NCBI GenBank assembly: GCA_004154925.1 | Contig: QJNS01000007.1 | Coordinates: forward strand, 186,001 to 250,000 | Reading direction: 5' to 3' | DNA: 64,000 nucleotides | Source of the DNA: Monosporascus cannonballus | Taxonomy: Eukaryota; Ascomycota; Sordariomycetes; Xylariales | Part shown: in pieces, positions 11,913 through 23,567 of the stretch | Position numbering within the stretch: position 1 is the first letter of the stretch | Layout of the letters: each line of letters begins with the position of its first letter | Program-made: the position numbers and the translations under genes | The notes under the pieces: model-generated | Told to the model about the DNA's origin: nothing | The model's input: the letters and a program-made list of their open reading frames with translations, nothing else | Database searches by the model: none

Positions 11913-12665
11913 TGCCATGCGCTTAGAAGCGACATAATGTATGGACATGTCATATGGGAATAAGAATGGCACATCGGGAGAATGCATAGTGTGTAGGCTT
12001 GCTGAAGATGAATTGCTGCGGTGGTGTCAGTGTAGGCTTATGAGGGGGCACGTCAGCGATAGACTCCTCTAAGAACCGACAAAGCCCCTGGCCATCAGGA
12101 TAACTCACCCGCCCCTTGGCTTGCGGTCATAGATGACAGTGGATCCATGTTTACGAATTTACTACTTGCTGTCATACAATGCAGTTTGTGGGAGTCGTAT
12201 TGTAGAGGTATGACAGCTGTCGCCGACCTATAAAACATTCTGGCTTGCTGGCACTCACAATAACTATAGTGGTCATCTACCAGCGCTACTATTAGAGTCA
12301 TAACAAGTACATATGTCCTTCGTAGGACTGATGTGATCTCTTTTATACCTGGCTCCACTTGAGCTCTCGGATCTGCGACCTCCTCCATGAGCTGGCGCGG
12401 GACCGCGAGCCATAGCGCCGCACTATTCCGACCACTAGGTCCAAAAGAACACCATCACGGGGTTTGGCAGATTACACTGCGCGACGATAGGCCATTCAAG
12501 TTTAATTCCTCCAGGCTACGCCGCCACCAAGACAGCAGCTATCTGAGTTGGTCGCGGCGGGTGCTAGGGAGACCGCGCCAGGATGTTTTTCCTACACTGC
12601 CTCCTGTGCATTGCTATCCGTTCTTTTTTTGCGGCGCCAACAGCTTTTGGACCATAGCGTCTTAA
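11913..12665. other. intergenic or 5' leader region of the RGS-LOV gene
   Basis: No supported gene. A short open frame at 12,387-12,665 just before the RGS-LOV start has no family signature and probably belongs to its leader. Confidence 0.4.
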
Positions 12666-14826
12666 ATGCTGAGGATATGGAAGATGGAAAGTTTACATGA
12701 TTCAGACGTGCCTTGTGACTTTCCCACAGAAATGGACCGTCGGCGTAGCATTGCTTCAATACCAACGGGGCACAGCCCCTTGGCCGCTGTCCCCTCTCTC
12801 CGTTCCATTACCCCTTCGCCGACCTCTCAGACATCTCGACATCATCCGTTCCGGTCGGACCGTCTGTGCCTGCGTCTCAGGAGCAATTCGGGACTTACCT
12901 TCCACACGAACGAAGCGGTACTGGACAGGTACATCAACTATCCCGACAGCGGATACACGCAGTCCTTCACGTCCAACTCTCCCGCCCAGAGCGAAGTGCT
13001 TCACGAGGACGACGCGAGCGATGTGACTGAGAGCTTTCTGGCAAGCCCACACGGAGATGGTGCTTGGTCGGCGGATGATCCATGGTCGCGTCTGCCGTTC
13101 ATGGACTTCATGGGCCAGGATGCCTTCCAGATGGCGCTGGACAACCCAGCTATATCCCGTCAGCTGTCGGAATATTGCAAAAGCCAGGGATGCGAGGAGG
13201 ATGTTGAGTTCTTGATGAAAGTTGGTCAGACCGTCTCCCCAGCACTCACTGCCTTCATTCAGACACAGGGTGAGCTGACAATTCGCCTCGGCACAGATCC
13301 AAGAATATAACCAAGCCACCGACGACGTAGCCGCGGCGCTGACGGCCATTTCGACGTCTTTTACCTCCGCGACGGCAAAGAATCCGCTTAACCTCCCACC
13401 AACGCTGTCAGGGCAGCTCAATGCCGACATCAGGCGAATTGCTCACTCCATATTGCCTCGCATGGAGTCTGTATTTTATGACGCCACTCGCCACGTGAGA
13501 AGGCGCATAGCGAGGGATGCCTTCCCGGGGTTCGTCCAACGTCAGTTTACGTATTGCATTTCTCTTGTGCTGTCGAGCGGCACGTGGGGCATCGGCTCGC
13601 CGAAGTTGGAATACCCCGGACTAGGCGAGAGCTTCTGCATCAGCGCGGCCTCGAGCCCGGATTTCGCGATCGCAGCGGCCTCTGATGCCTTCGCGGCAAT
13701 CACCGGGCATCCTCTCTCGGAGATCATATCCCGGAATTGCAGTAGTATGCAGGGTCCGTCTACCGACACGGCTACCGTCGGTCGGATCCAGAGGGGACTA
13801 CAAGAGGCTAGGGAGGTGACAGAGCTCATTCTGAGCTATCGTCGAGACGGGGAGCCGTTTTGGAACCTGTTCAGCTTATTTCCCCTGAAGGATCACCAGG
13901 GGCAGCTCCACTATTGGCTCTGGGCCCAGATCGATGTTTCCGAGTCTGTCACGAGCCGGAGGGATCTGCTGCGAGTCTTGAATCGCGGCCACAATCCCGA
14001 CGTCCCAGCCGAAGCCGACTCGCTCTGCGAGAGTACAGCATCCTCTGCGAAGACAGTCCACGGAGAAAGGCCGTTGGATGGAGCTGATAGCGTCATGAGC
14101 CGGGACGGACCCACTAGATCGACCTCCCGGACCACTTTTCTACAGCAATTCCGAATGATGCAGTGTAGTCCTTCGCCACCCCCGCCAGCGACCGAGCAGT
14201 ATCATCTCGCGGCAAGTCCCTCGGGATGCAGCACCCGGCGGTCAAGCGACGAAACCCTGCCGCGGGCCGGGCCCTCGTTAAATCCACCGGTCTACTCACA
14301 CTACTTCGTGCTAGCCTGCGAGCAGTTCGCCCCATCATCGATCATCGAGAGACAGCCAACGCCGACACCGACGGCGGGCTCTCGGAAGAGGGAGAGCCTC
14401 AAGCTCAAAATAGCCTTCTACTCGGAGGCGACCGCCGAGCTGCTGTCTATACGCGGAGACGCCACTGGGCTGGGGATATTCCAGTTTCTCGAGCAACAGG
14501 GACGATCGCCATCCATCACAAAGTCCCTGAAGTCTCTGGTTAGGGAACGGATCGAGTTTGGCAAGCCGGTAGGCGTGGAGATCCTGGTCGACTCCGGCCG
14601 CAGCGGGCTTTTCTCTAGTAGGAAGCAGAACCGCCACGCGAGCAATCGACCAGGCACTTCTGCCGACGCGGACCACGTGAGGAGTGGCTCGGCCGAGAAG
14701 CTGGAGAGGAAGACAACGAGAGTTTCCAAGCAGGAGAAACTGATGACTCACTGGACTCCTTTAAAGGATGCCAAGGGGGACGTTGAATGGGTTGTCCTCA
14801 TATTGGCACCCAGAATGACAACGTGA
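12666..14826 (+). CDS. RGS-LOV protein (regulator of G-protein signalling fused to a PAS/LOV domain)
   Basis: Exons 12666..13220 and 13297..14826 encode up to 694 residues. The 76-nt intron (donor GTTGGT, branch GCTGAC, acceptor GGCACAG) joins FLMK to IQEYNQ in phase 0. The order is a Ser/Pro-rich start, an RGS-type helical domain at about 150-275 (FMGQDAFQMALDNPAIS onward), a PAS/LOV domain at about 290-400 and a C-terminal PAS-like module at about 515-690 ending in HWTPLKD and EWVVLILAP. Blue-light LOV sensors bind FMN through a Cys in NCRFLQ. Here the motif is NCSSMQ: the reactive Cys (about 333) is kept but the flavin-phosphate Arg is Ser. The Asn in PFWN (about 375) and the Gln in AQIDVS (about 396) are present. 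The likely role is light- or redox-tuned G-alpha signalling. The start is uncertain: ATGs at 12666, 12684 and 12732, the last just after an acceptor-like TTTCCCACAG. Confidence 0.87.
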
Positions 14827-15778
14827 TCAGGCGGTGCTCACTCAGGCCCCGTTCGAACTCGCTCAGCGCCGGGTCTCCTGCCTTGGTCACAGGCGGTCCT
14901 GAATTGCGCCTCGTCTCTGCGGCCTTTTCCCGCTAGAATTTGGGCTACCGCGCGAGTTGATGGGTTATTCTAGCTCGTTCAAGGGGGAGGAGAGGCTATG
15001 GGGGAAAATGGTTGGAGTGCTCTAGACTTGAGGTTTCGTGGATCCTTGCCTCGTACATGTGGCTCTGGATTCCGGCGCACGCACGTGCGAGAGTGTCTAC
15101 CTCATCTCTCTCGCCAACCTGGGCGTCTGCTTCTGGGGCACTTCATGCTGGTCGGTCGCGCAGCCCCGAACCGAAGCCATACCTCAAGTTCAACATGGGG
15201 TAATTTTCGAGGACTATCCGAGTGATAAGAAGCGGCAACACCCGCAAGCCTTGCGTCCAAAACGCCATGGCGGGCTCGTACGCGGGCTTTGGCCGCGTTA
15301 TACAATCCAAAAGCCAAGAGAGTCTGTTTTATTTCTGATTGCGGATCTTTGGATAACCCACTTGGCGGTGACTTACGACTTCGAATCCACGGCGCCTATG
15401 TTGAGCATGCCGTTGGGGAACACCCTAGAAGAAGCGGCTGATGAGGGCGACTATAATAAGCGAACATGGGCCGGATCGTTCCGTAAGCTCTCGATACTTC
15501 GTTCAAGCACGCAACTTGCTCGGCCGGTCCACGGCCTTTGGTTGTAGTGTTCCTCCGCGGAGGACCGAAATGCGGTGGGAGTTGCCTCCCGGGGGATTTT
15601 TTTTTTTCGAAATCATCTCACAGGGGCACGCGCGGGTAGAGCTTTAAACACTCCTATGTGGCTAGCAGACTTATACGGTCAAATTAATAACGATAGAATG
15701 GCAGTCGTGATGGCTCGGCTTCATGTGTCTCGCACGTGCTCAATGCTGCCGGAAAGACAGTAGGGTGCTCTGCAAACC
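14827..15778. other. region before the copia insertion, no supported gene
   Basis: An open frame of about 170 codons (15,038-15,547) lies here without an initiator context or recognisable domain, overlapped by other frames. It could be a gene remnant but I cannot name it. A run of T at about 15,598-15,608 and the TSD copy AAACC (15774-15778) close the stretch. Confidence 0.4.
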
Positions 15779-15997
15779 TGTTGAACCTAGCTACGCCATG
15801 GCTTAGTTAGCTAACCGACTAGTGGAAATGGTTTCGGCCACTCCGGTATTCTTATCTCTTGGCTACCACTGTTTTTATCTGTATTTAAGGAGGGTTCACC
15901 ACCTTCACCTTCTATAGAAGACCTTCTAGAGGTCATGCAACCTTTAATACACCTTTTCTTCAGTTATATGCTTCTGTGTGTGATGCAGGGTCTCACA
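15779..15997 (+). repeat. 5' LTR of the copia element
   Basis: 219 bp, TGTTGAACCTAG to GGGTCTCACA, with an exactly equal-length partner at 28178-28396. The two differ at few positions by eye (for example TGTTGAAC against TGTTAAAC, and TTTCGGCC against TTTTGGCC). A TATTTAAGG box-like segment lies at about 15,880. Confidence 0.95.
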
Positions 15998-16013
15998 GTT
16001 ATGAGCCCGGTCC
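15998..16013 (+). other. primer-binding site complementary to initiator tRNA-Met anticodon arm
   Basis: GTTATGAGCCCGGTCC follows the 5' LTR with no spacer. Its reverse complement, GGACCGGGCTCATAAC, is the 5' strand of the anticodon stem plus the CAT anticodon loop expected of a fungal initiator tRNA-Met. Drosophila copia primes on a half tRNA of the same kind. The match to this species' own tRNA cannot be checked here. Confidence 0.75.
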
Positions 16014-16191
16014 GCACTTCTTTTTAGCCGCGTTTTGATATATTTGTTATACACGTTCTGTTGAAGCTATTCGGAATCTCGCTGTCGCTCCTGCGGTACA
16101 CCTACTGCTCCGTTACCAAGGATATCCATCGTTTAGCTGTCACATTCTTAGTTATCTTAGCCCGCTTACTTTTTATATCACTTCTGAAGCC

Positions 16192-16485
16192 ATGGTTGCC
16201 CAATTAACAGACCTTGACGGGTTTTTTTCAGGACGCGCTCCTAGGTATTTACTTAGGAAAGGGACCCCTAAAGAGTATAACATTTTCGAGTTCCACGTTA
16301 ATACGAAGGTTAGTATGTTATGGGCATATATTAACCCTAACGTAGCCCAAATGCCACCTTTGTTAACGATACCAATTTTTTCTGAGCCTTATTACTTCCA
16401 GAATGGAATAATTAACGAATATGCCTTGGATAGCCCGAATTATTCGAAATTCGAAAGGGCCTTAAAGGTATATAATAGGAAATAA
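16192..16485 (+). pseudogene. copia gag, 5' part
   Basis: A 97-codon open frame from an ATG, with QLTDLDGFFSGR near its start, lies where gag should begin, about 180 bp after the primer-binding site. It ends in TAA and the following sequence up to 16,853 is AT-rich and stop-filled. Chromovirus A interrupts the region at 16,854 and gag resumes at 23,568 with a zinc-knuckle-like segment at about 23,810-23,860 (KCLYEKLHIFKEC), in which one Cys spacing is disturbed. It is called gag by position; the N-terminal sequence itself is not diagnostic. Confidence 0.55.
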
Positions 16486-16853
16486 TTCTTATATATCGCT
16501 TAGGAAAAGGCATTCGTTAAAGTTAGCACGTTCCTAAACTAATCCGTTTATCTTAATTATTATTAGGTATATTGAAAAAAGGTTACGTTTCGAAAAAGGC
16601 TAATTACTTTAAAAGATAAGTTTAAGCCTAATAATAACGTTCGAATTTACGAGGTTAACGTTCGATACAAATAAGCGTTAAAAATTAATAAGATTTAGAT
16701 AGATATTTAATTATTTACATATTAAAAATATATATATTAAAGCCGCGGAACTTTAAATTCCGGCCGTCGCAAGTTATTACGGCCACCTTAATTTCTTAAA
16801 GATTATTAACATTTATTTACCCAATTTTTTTATTATCCAGATTGTTACAGTAA

Positions 16854-17223
16854 TGTTACGACCCAACCCAAGATCGGCCACGAAAACGGTCGGACCCACA
16901 AAAAAGAGCCACGTGATTTGGATCTCTCTTGGCATCAAGATTTAAATGAATTTATACAGAACTAACCGAATCCAATAATATTGGATCTGTAATAACGTTA
17001 AGATCTAATAAAAATCCAATTAACTTACGAAGATATATATGCTTATTACTTCCATAATTTAAATAGTTTTAGCTTATAATATAATATTATTACCTAAGAT
17101 ACTCTTAGCATTACGAAACGTAATACGTTACTGTATTTATTGTTTAGATTTTTATGATATTTTTGTTAATATAAACCCGTTAACTTAAGGTTTAATAATT
17201 GGTTAAACCGTTTAGCCGTTATA
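16854..17223 (+). repeat. 5' LTR of chromovirus A
   Basis: 370 bp, TGTTACGACCCAACCC to AGCCGTTATA. The first 80 bp keep more GC than the remainder. The last third shares the sequence ATAAACCCGT...GGTTTAATAATTGGTTAAACC with the LTRs of elements B, C and D. Confidence 0.94.
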
Positions 17224-20200
17224 CGTTATAAGCTTTTATTCAATAGTACCGTTAAACTTTAAGTAATATTTAATACTGTTAAAATGTTGATTAATATTTA
17301 GGAAACCCTTATTTAGCAATTTTAGGTTCGAATTCGGGAGTTGGAGAAAAAAGTTCGACAATTTAAAATTACGTTACCTGCCTAATTCTTTTTCGCCCGT
17401 ATGAAGCCAAAAAAGCCAGAACTTTACGATAAAAAAGGTAACCTTTAAACTTTTTTTATTTAAGTATAAATTTATTTTTATTTTTTAAAACTTAGCGACC
17501 CAGCGGATATAGTCCTAGCAATAGGAGCATACCTAATAAAAGATATGGTTAATTGGTTTAAGCCCATTATGAAAAATTTCTTGGAAATAAAAAAAGCAAA
17601 TAGGGAAAATTTTATTAACGAAATTTTTTTAACTTATATTAATTTCGAAAATAAAATACGCGATAATTTCGGCAATCCGGATAAAAAATGATTAATGGCT
17701 TAATAACTTTTATAATTCCGATAAAAAGAATTTGCGTTTAAGTACGCCGTAACCTTTAAAAGTTTTGCGGTTAAGGCAGAATGGAGAGATAATAAAGCCG
17801 ATATCTTTATCGATATATTTTATAAAAAGATAAAAGATAATATAAAAAATAAGATTATTCGGATTAAACTATTAGTTACCTTAAACCGGTATATCGTAAA
17901 GGTAATTAAGATTAATAATTAACAATTTGAGAAACGATAGGAAAAAAAAAGGATAATATGCTTTATATTTGGGATATAACAAATTTAACCAGGGGAAAAA
18001 ACGAGATGTACTTTTTATTTCTTATGGAAGGGCGTTAAGATTTATGGAATTCGGCGTTACTTATAAACAAAATTGGAGCCAGATTAAGTATTTTAATTAT
18101 GGCAAAATGGGATATAAGGTTTATAAGTATAAGAAACCCAAAAAGCCATAATAAAATAATTAGACCCTTATATCGAAAGGATAATCTAGAAATAATTAAG
18201 GAAATAATAATAAAGTTATTAATATAATTTAAGTTAAGTATGTATTAGGCTTTAAATAAAAAGTTCAATAGAGATTATTATGATAAAAAATCCGATAAAA
18301 AATGTAAAAAGTTAAAAAGCTAGCTTAATAAGTAACGCAAATATAATAAAAGGTATTATAAGGATAATTACGTAAATACTAAAACTAAATAAAGGAAATT
18401 TATCCCGGAATCCCCGATTAATACGATAAAATATATATTATATATTGTTAATAACGAAAATATTCCAATTACGAGAAATAGATATAATATATTTACGTAC
18501 GAATTACCTGCATGTATTATAAGGGATTTAATTTTCCAAATTGTATTAGGCATAATAAAAACGACGAATAATAATATTGACAATTTCGAATTACAACCTT
18601 AGAAAATATTTAACAGTTAGCCGAAACGGAAAGTTGGCCCGAAAAAAAGTAATACTTATAGGAAAACCCCTTTTATTATTATAGATAATGTAATTATTAA
18701 ACGGAAAAGGAGTTAATTTAGCGTATAGTAAAAAAGCATTATTAAAAAGTTATTACGGACCTTTATTTTTAATTAATATTTATTATAAATTTTTACAAAA
18801 AAAGATTATTAAAAAATACGTTAATTTACAGAAAATTTTTAGAACGATAATTAAAATAACGTATAATAGGATGTAATCGTAAATATAAAAGAATAATTTA
18901 TTTAATAAAGAAAGGAATTACAGTAAAACTAAGAATAATTAATACGGTTCGAAAGAATAGTATGCCGGCAATAACGATAGATATAACAGCTTAACGCGTT
19001 GAACGAAAAAACATAAATAAGATTTAATAGGTTCGAATAAGAGTTAAAAAAAGAAAATTACTTATAAAAAAGCCGTAGGATAACGAAACCCAGAAAAATT
19101 AAAAGGAATTCCCGAGAAAAACTTTAAACGTAATAATAAAAAACGTTAATAACTTTATTATTTTAAAAATACGAATCGGAACGTATTAGTACACCGTAAT
19201 AATGGATTACGAAATTTTGGGCGAAAATTATATTATATTAAACATAATTAATAAGTTTAAATTGTTATGAAGATATAAGTTAAAACCTTATATAGTAACG
19301 AATATTAAAGGTTAAGAATTCGTTTACGATAATGGAAAAATTATACGCGAAATTAATTACCTTAAGATTTTTGTTAAAAAACAATATTAAACGGTTAATT
19401 TCGATATCGTTTTATTTAGAAATTACAATATAATCTTAGGATTATTATGGATATGTTAATACGGAATTTTAATTAACGGCGGAATTGGTTAAATAAAATT
19501 CATTTTATTTCTTGTTAATAAATAAAAAGAAAAAAAATTAAAATCTTAATATTTAATCAATAATAGCGACGAATATAAGCATAAAAATATAATAACTACC
19601 TTATTACCCAAAGGAATAAGATATAAAAAAAAGGGTATTAGAAAAAAATACGACGTATCGTTATTACCATTAAAGCGAAATTAAAATAACTAAATAATAA
19701 TCTGGAATAATATGAACAATAACTTAAAAAGTTAGAAAATTTAATTAATATATTACCATAATACCATAGATACAAATAGCTTTTTAAAAAGGAACTCGAT
19801 ACGAAATTATCGGAATCTAGCAAATAAGATTATGAAATAATCCTTAAAAAAAGATTTTCAATAAAATTTTACCCCATTTATAATCTTAATAAAAATAAAT
19901 TACGTACTTTCAGAAAATATTTGGAAAATCGGCTATAAAAATAGATTTAACCTTTAAAATTACCAATAAAATACCCGATATTTTTCGTATTTAAAAAAAT
20001 AGGAAATTACGATTTATAATTAATTATTAATAATTAAATAACATTACTGTTAAAGATCGAATATTATTACCCTTAATTACGGAAATAAAAAATTAACTTT
20101 ACGGAATTAAATAATTCATAATATTCGATCTTAAAAATAAATATAACCTTATTAGGATTAAAAAAAATTACAAATGAAAAATAATTTTCAAAACGAAATA

Positions 20201-22575
20201 CGGATTATTTAAGTATTTAGTTAAACTAACAGGATTTACGAACGTACCAATAACTTTTTAACAAATAATTCATTATGTATTACGAAAATATCTCGATATT
20301 TTTGTTATATGCTATCTTGACGACATTTTCATTTTTTCGAAAATAAAAACAATATATACAAAATATGTTTATAAGGTTTTTTAAGCTTTATAAAACGTAA
20401 GGTTATTTATTAACGCAAAAAATATTAATTCCATATATAGGAAATAAAATATTTAAAATATATTATTATCCCAAAATATATTAAAATAAACCTTAAGAAA
20501 ATCGTTGCAATTATAGAATAATAAACGCCAACGACGGTTAAGAAAATATAAGTATTTTTTGGATTTGTTAACTATTACAGGAAATTTATTCGAAATTTTA
20601 GCAAAATAATTATACCTTTAATAAATTTTACGAAAAAAAATTTAAATGGATGCCAAATACGGAAAAGGCATTTTAAGATATTAAAAATACGATTATTAAT
20701 AAATTAATACTAATTATGTACGATTTAAACCGCCCCGTTAAGCTAAAAACCGATATTTCGGATTACGCGTTAAACGTAATAATCGGATAATAAAATAATT
20801 AAGGCAAATTGTACCTTATTGCATTTTTTTCGTATAAATTAAAAAAAGCCGAATTTAATTACGATATTTCAAATAAAAAATTTATGGCCATTATTATGGC
20901 ATTTCGGGAATTTAGGTACTTTTTAAAAAGAAATTTATATCAAATTAAGGTTTATACGGATTATTAAAATTTTACTCGATTTATTATAACCAGGGAATTT
21001 ATAAGACGATAACTTCATTACGTGAAAAAATTAACGAATTTCGATTTCGTTATTATCCATAAAAAAAGTTCAAAAAATGGCAAAATAAATACTTTAAGCA
21101 GGTAATTAAACCTTGAAAAAAATTAATTAAGGTTAACCATACAATTTTTAATATTACCATAAAAACATATTTACGTTTACGAGAAATTACGACGGTTCGA
21201 GTAATACCCAATAATATATATTAGAAAATCCAATAATATAACGATAATCTTTTAAAAAACTAAAAAATAAATAAAATACAAATTCGAAAAAAATATTAAA
21301 AAAATCTGGTACGAAAAATATATAAATATTAATTATACGGATATTTAGGGATTTACAAAACCTTAAGACGATTTTAACATATATATTTTTTTCTTAAAAT
21401 AAAATTAACGGTATAAAAAATTATACGGTAATATAATATTTGCGCCAAAGCAAAAATTTAATGACATAAGTTATACGGAAAATTACAGTTATTATTAATT
21501 GCAAAACGACTATAATATTTAATTATATTTGACTTTATTATTAAGCTTTTTATATCAGAAAATTTAATTGCCATAATATATTATGATAGTATTTTCGTAA
21601 TCGTCGATCGATTTACAAAATTTTCTTATTTTTTACCATATTATAAGAACATAAACGCCGAATAATTAATATATATTTTTTTAAACATATTTTTAATATA
21701 TACGGATTATTAATAAAAATTCTATTAAATAAAAGATTAATATTTGCATCTAAGTTTTAATAAGGCCTTATAACATAAATTAACATAAATTATAAATTAT
21801 TTAACGTATTTAAATTTTAAACGGATAAATAAATAAAATAAATAAATTAAACTTTAAAAATTTATTTACGATATTATATTAATTATGAATAAAATAACTA
21901 AGTTATAAAATTACCGATTATTTAATTAATTTATAATACCAGCTATTACGAAAACATTAAAATAATATTTACAAACGTAAATTTTGATTTTATTCCAAAA
22001 GTTTATGAGGAAACGCGCGACAATAATTTAATTAATATTAAAATAATTTTTACGTTAAAACAATTACGATAATTATATTACAAGATAAAAATAAAATTAA
22101 AATTCGTACGAAATTAAAAAAATAAATATTATAACTAAAAAAGGTTAAAGGGATTAACTTTCAAAAAAAGGGAAATAATTTTCCTTATTATAAAAAATAT
22201 TTAAATTAAAAAACCTAATAAAAAATTCGATTTCAAATATATCGGTCCATACAAAATCGCCAAGAAAATCTTAGAAAATAATTACTAATTAGAACTTTTA
22301 CCAAAAGTTAAATTTTATTTAATTTTTTATGTTTCCTTATTCGAGTTAATAATATATACGACTAAAGTATATACGGCACAAAATAATGTGGAAATAAAAA
22401 ACAAATAAATATACGAAATAAAAAAAATTTTCGATATGCGAAAATAAAACGGATTTACCTAATACTTAATTAAGTGAAAAAAATATTTAGACTTCGAGAA
22501 TACCTGGGAACCCGTTAAAAACCTTATTAGTACCTAGCGTCTGTTAAAGAATTTTTACCAGCGACGACGGAATTA
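17224..22575 (+). pseudogene. gag-pol of chromovirus A, inactivated by RIP
   Basis: The remnant keeps collinear domains. Gag ends in a zinc-knuckle site (18089-18130) with spacing x1-x4-x9-x14 exactly as CCHC, but all four ligands are now TAT (Tyr). A protease-like segment lies at about 19,165-19,240. Reverse transcriptase keeps a readable CYLDDIFIFS at 20310-20339. RNase H shows KTDISDYALN at about 20,728. An integrase core lies at about 21,525-21,760 and a chromodomain remnant at about 22,396-22,560. Dozens of TAA/TAG codons interrupt it. Because stops fall at expected Gln and Trp sites and Cys to Tyr is frequent, transition mutation rather than indels destroyed it. Confidence 0.9.
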
Positions 22576-22793
22576 TTAAGGAAAGCTCCCTAGTTAAGGT
22601 CCTTAAAAATAAACCAATTAAGGGAAGTAAGGGATAATACAGAAAACGGAACTTTGGTTTCCGTACGTTTTTGCTTATTTAATTTATTTATTAATTAAAG
22701 GCCGTAATTAATAATTTTAATTCCTTTAACGTAAAAAAATTTCTTTTGATAACGAAAACGAAAAAGGCGATTAATGGTTTCGTCGATGTTACG

Positions 22794-23027
22794 TTATTTA
22801 CGTATTAAATCTTTTTTTAATTTTTGCTGAAGGCGTAAAAACGTTTTTTTAGCTATAATTTTTTTACGATTTAAATAATTTTTTTCCTTTTTAATACGAC
22901 GTAAGGAATTAATTGGGATATTAGAATTATTGCAGCGACGATAGTTCTTAATATATTCGTTATAACGACGAATTTTTTTAATTATTTGATATTTTGTATT
23001 ATTTTCGAAATAAAGCGTATACGGCAT
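22794..23027 (-). pseudogene. antisense accessory ORF of chromovirus A (Cys-rich/coiled-coil type)
   Basis: A 77-codon frame on the strand opposite pol, starting ATG at 23027-23025, lies between pol and the 3' LTR. It is rich in Lys, Arg and Leu, with a coiled-coil-like stretch (IKKEKNYLNRKK, then LRLQQKLKKDL). The first residues are Tyr/Phe-rich where the pattern suggests former cysteines. The reading continues in the same frame past the stop with only transition-type stops towards pol. A counterpart with the same layout exists in chromovirus D at 54028-54459. The product and function are unknown to me. Confidence 0.6.
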
Positions 23028-23197
23028 AATTTCAAAACTAAATTTGATAATATGAGTAGCTAGATAATCTAGGCTTTTTTTTTAATTGAGACGATTATAA
23101 GATTTACGGTTAATAACATAATCTGCTATGGTGAAGGAAAATGATTTACCAGGAAGGAAAATCTTTAAGGGTAAAGATCTTAGGAAAGAGGAGATCG

Positions 23198-23567
23198 TAT
23201 TACGACCTAACCCAAGATCGGTTACGAAAACGGTTGGACTTATAAAAAAGAGCTACGTAATTTGGATCTTTTTTAGTATTAAGATCTAAATAAATCCATA
23301 TAGAATTAACCGAATTTAATAATATTGGATCTGTAATAACGTTAAGATTTAATAAAGATTTAATTAATTTACGAAAATATATATGCTTATTATTTTTATA
23401 GTTTAGATAGTTTTAGCTTGCAATATAATATTGTTACCTAAGGTATTTTTGGCATTACGAGACGTAATACGTTACTGTATTTATTGCTCAGATTTCTACG
23501 ATACTCCTGCCAACATAAACCCGTCGACTTAAGATTTAATAGTTGGTTAAACCGCCTAGCCGTTACA
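23198..23567 (+). repeat. 3' LTR of chromovirus A
   Basis: 370 bp, identical in length to its partner at 16854-17223, from TATTACGACCTAACCC to GCCGTTACA. Differences from the 5' copy are mainly C/T and G/A, as expected from RIP. Confidence 0.94.

Larger units (their letters stand above)
16854..23567 (+). mobile_element. Ty3/gypsy chromovirus A, inserted in the copia element
   Basis: Two 370-bp LTRs (16854-17223 and 23198-23567) bound a 6,714-bp element. Flanking 5-mers are AGTAA (16849-16853) and GGTAA (23568-23572), equal apart from one G-to-A change. The ends are TGTTACGACC and GCCGTTACA, seen as TATTACGACC and GCCGTTATA in the mutated copies. The domain order gag, protease, reverse transcriptase, RNase H, integrase, chromodomain is that of a chromovirus. 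The interior is heavily RIP-mutated. Just before the 3' LTR the purine tract GGAAAGAGGAGATCG serves as the plus-strand primer. Confidence 0.95.

Noticed and set aside
12756..13430. Open frame of 224 codons on the minus strand over the RGS-LOV gene
   Set aside because: Shadow of the GC-rich coding exon on the other strand; it crosses the intron and has no family features.
15038..15547. Open frame of about 170 codons upstream of the copia element
   Set aside because: No initiator context, no recognisable domain, overlapping open frames; kept only as a note in the intergenic entry.
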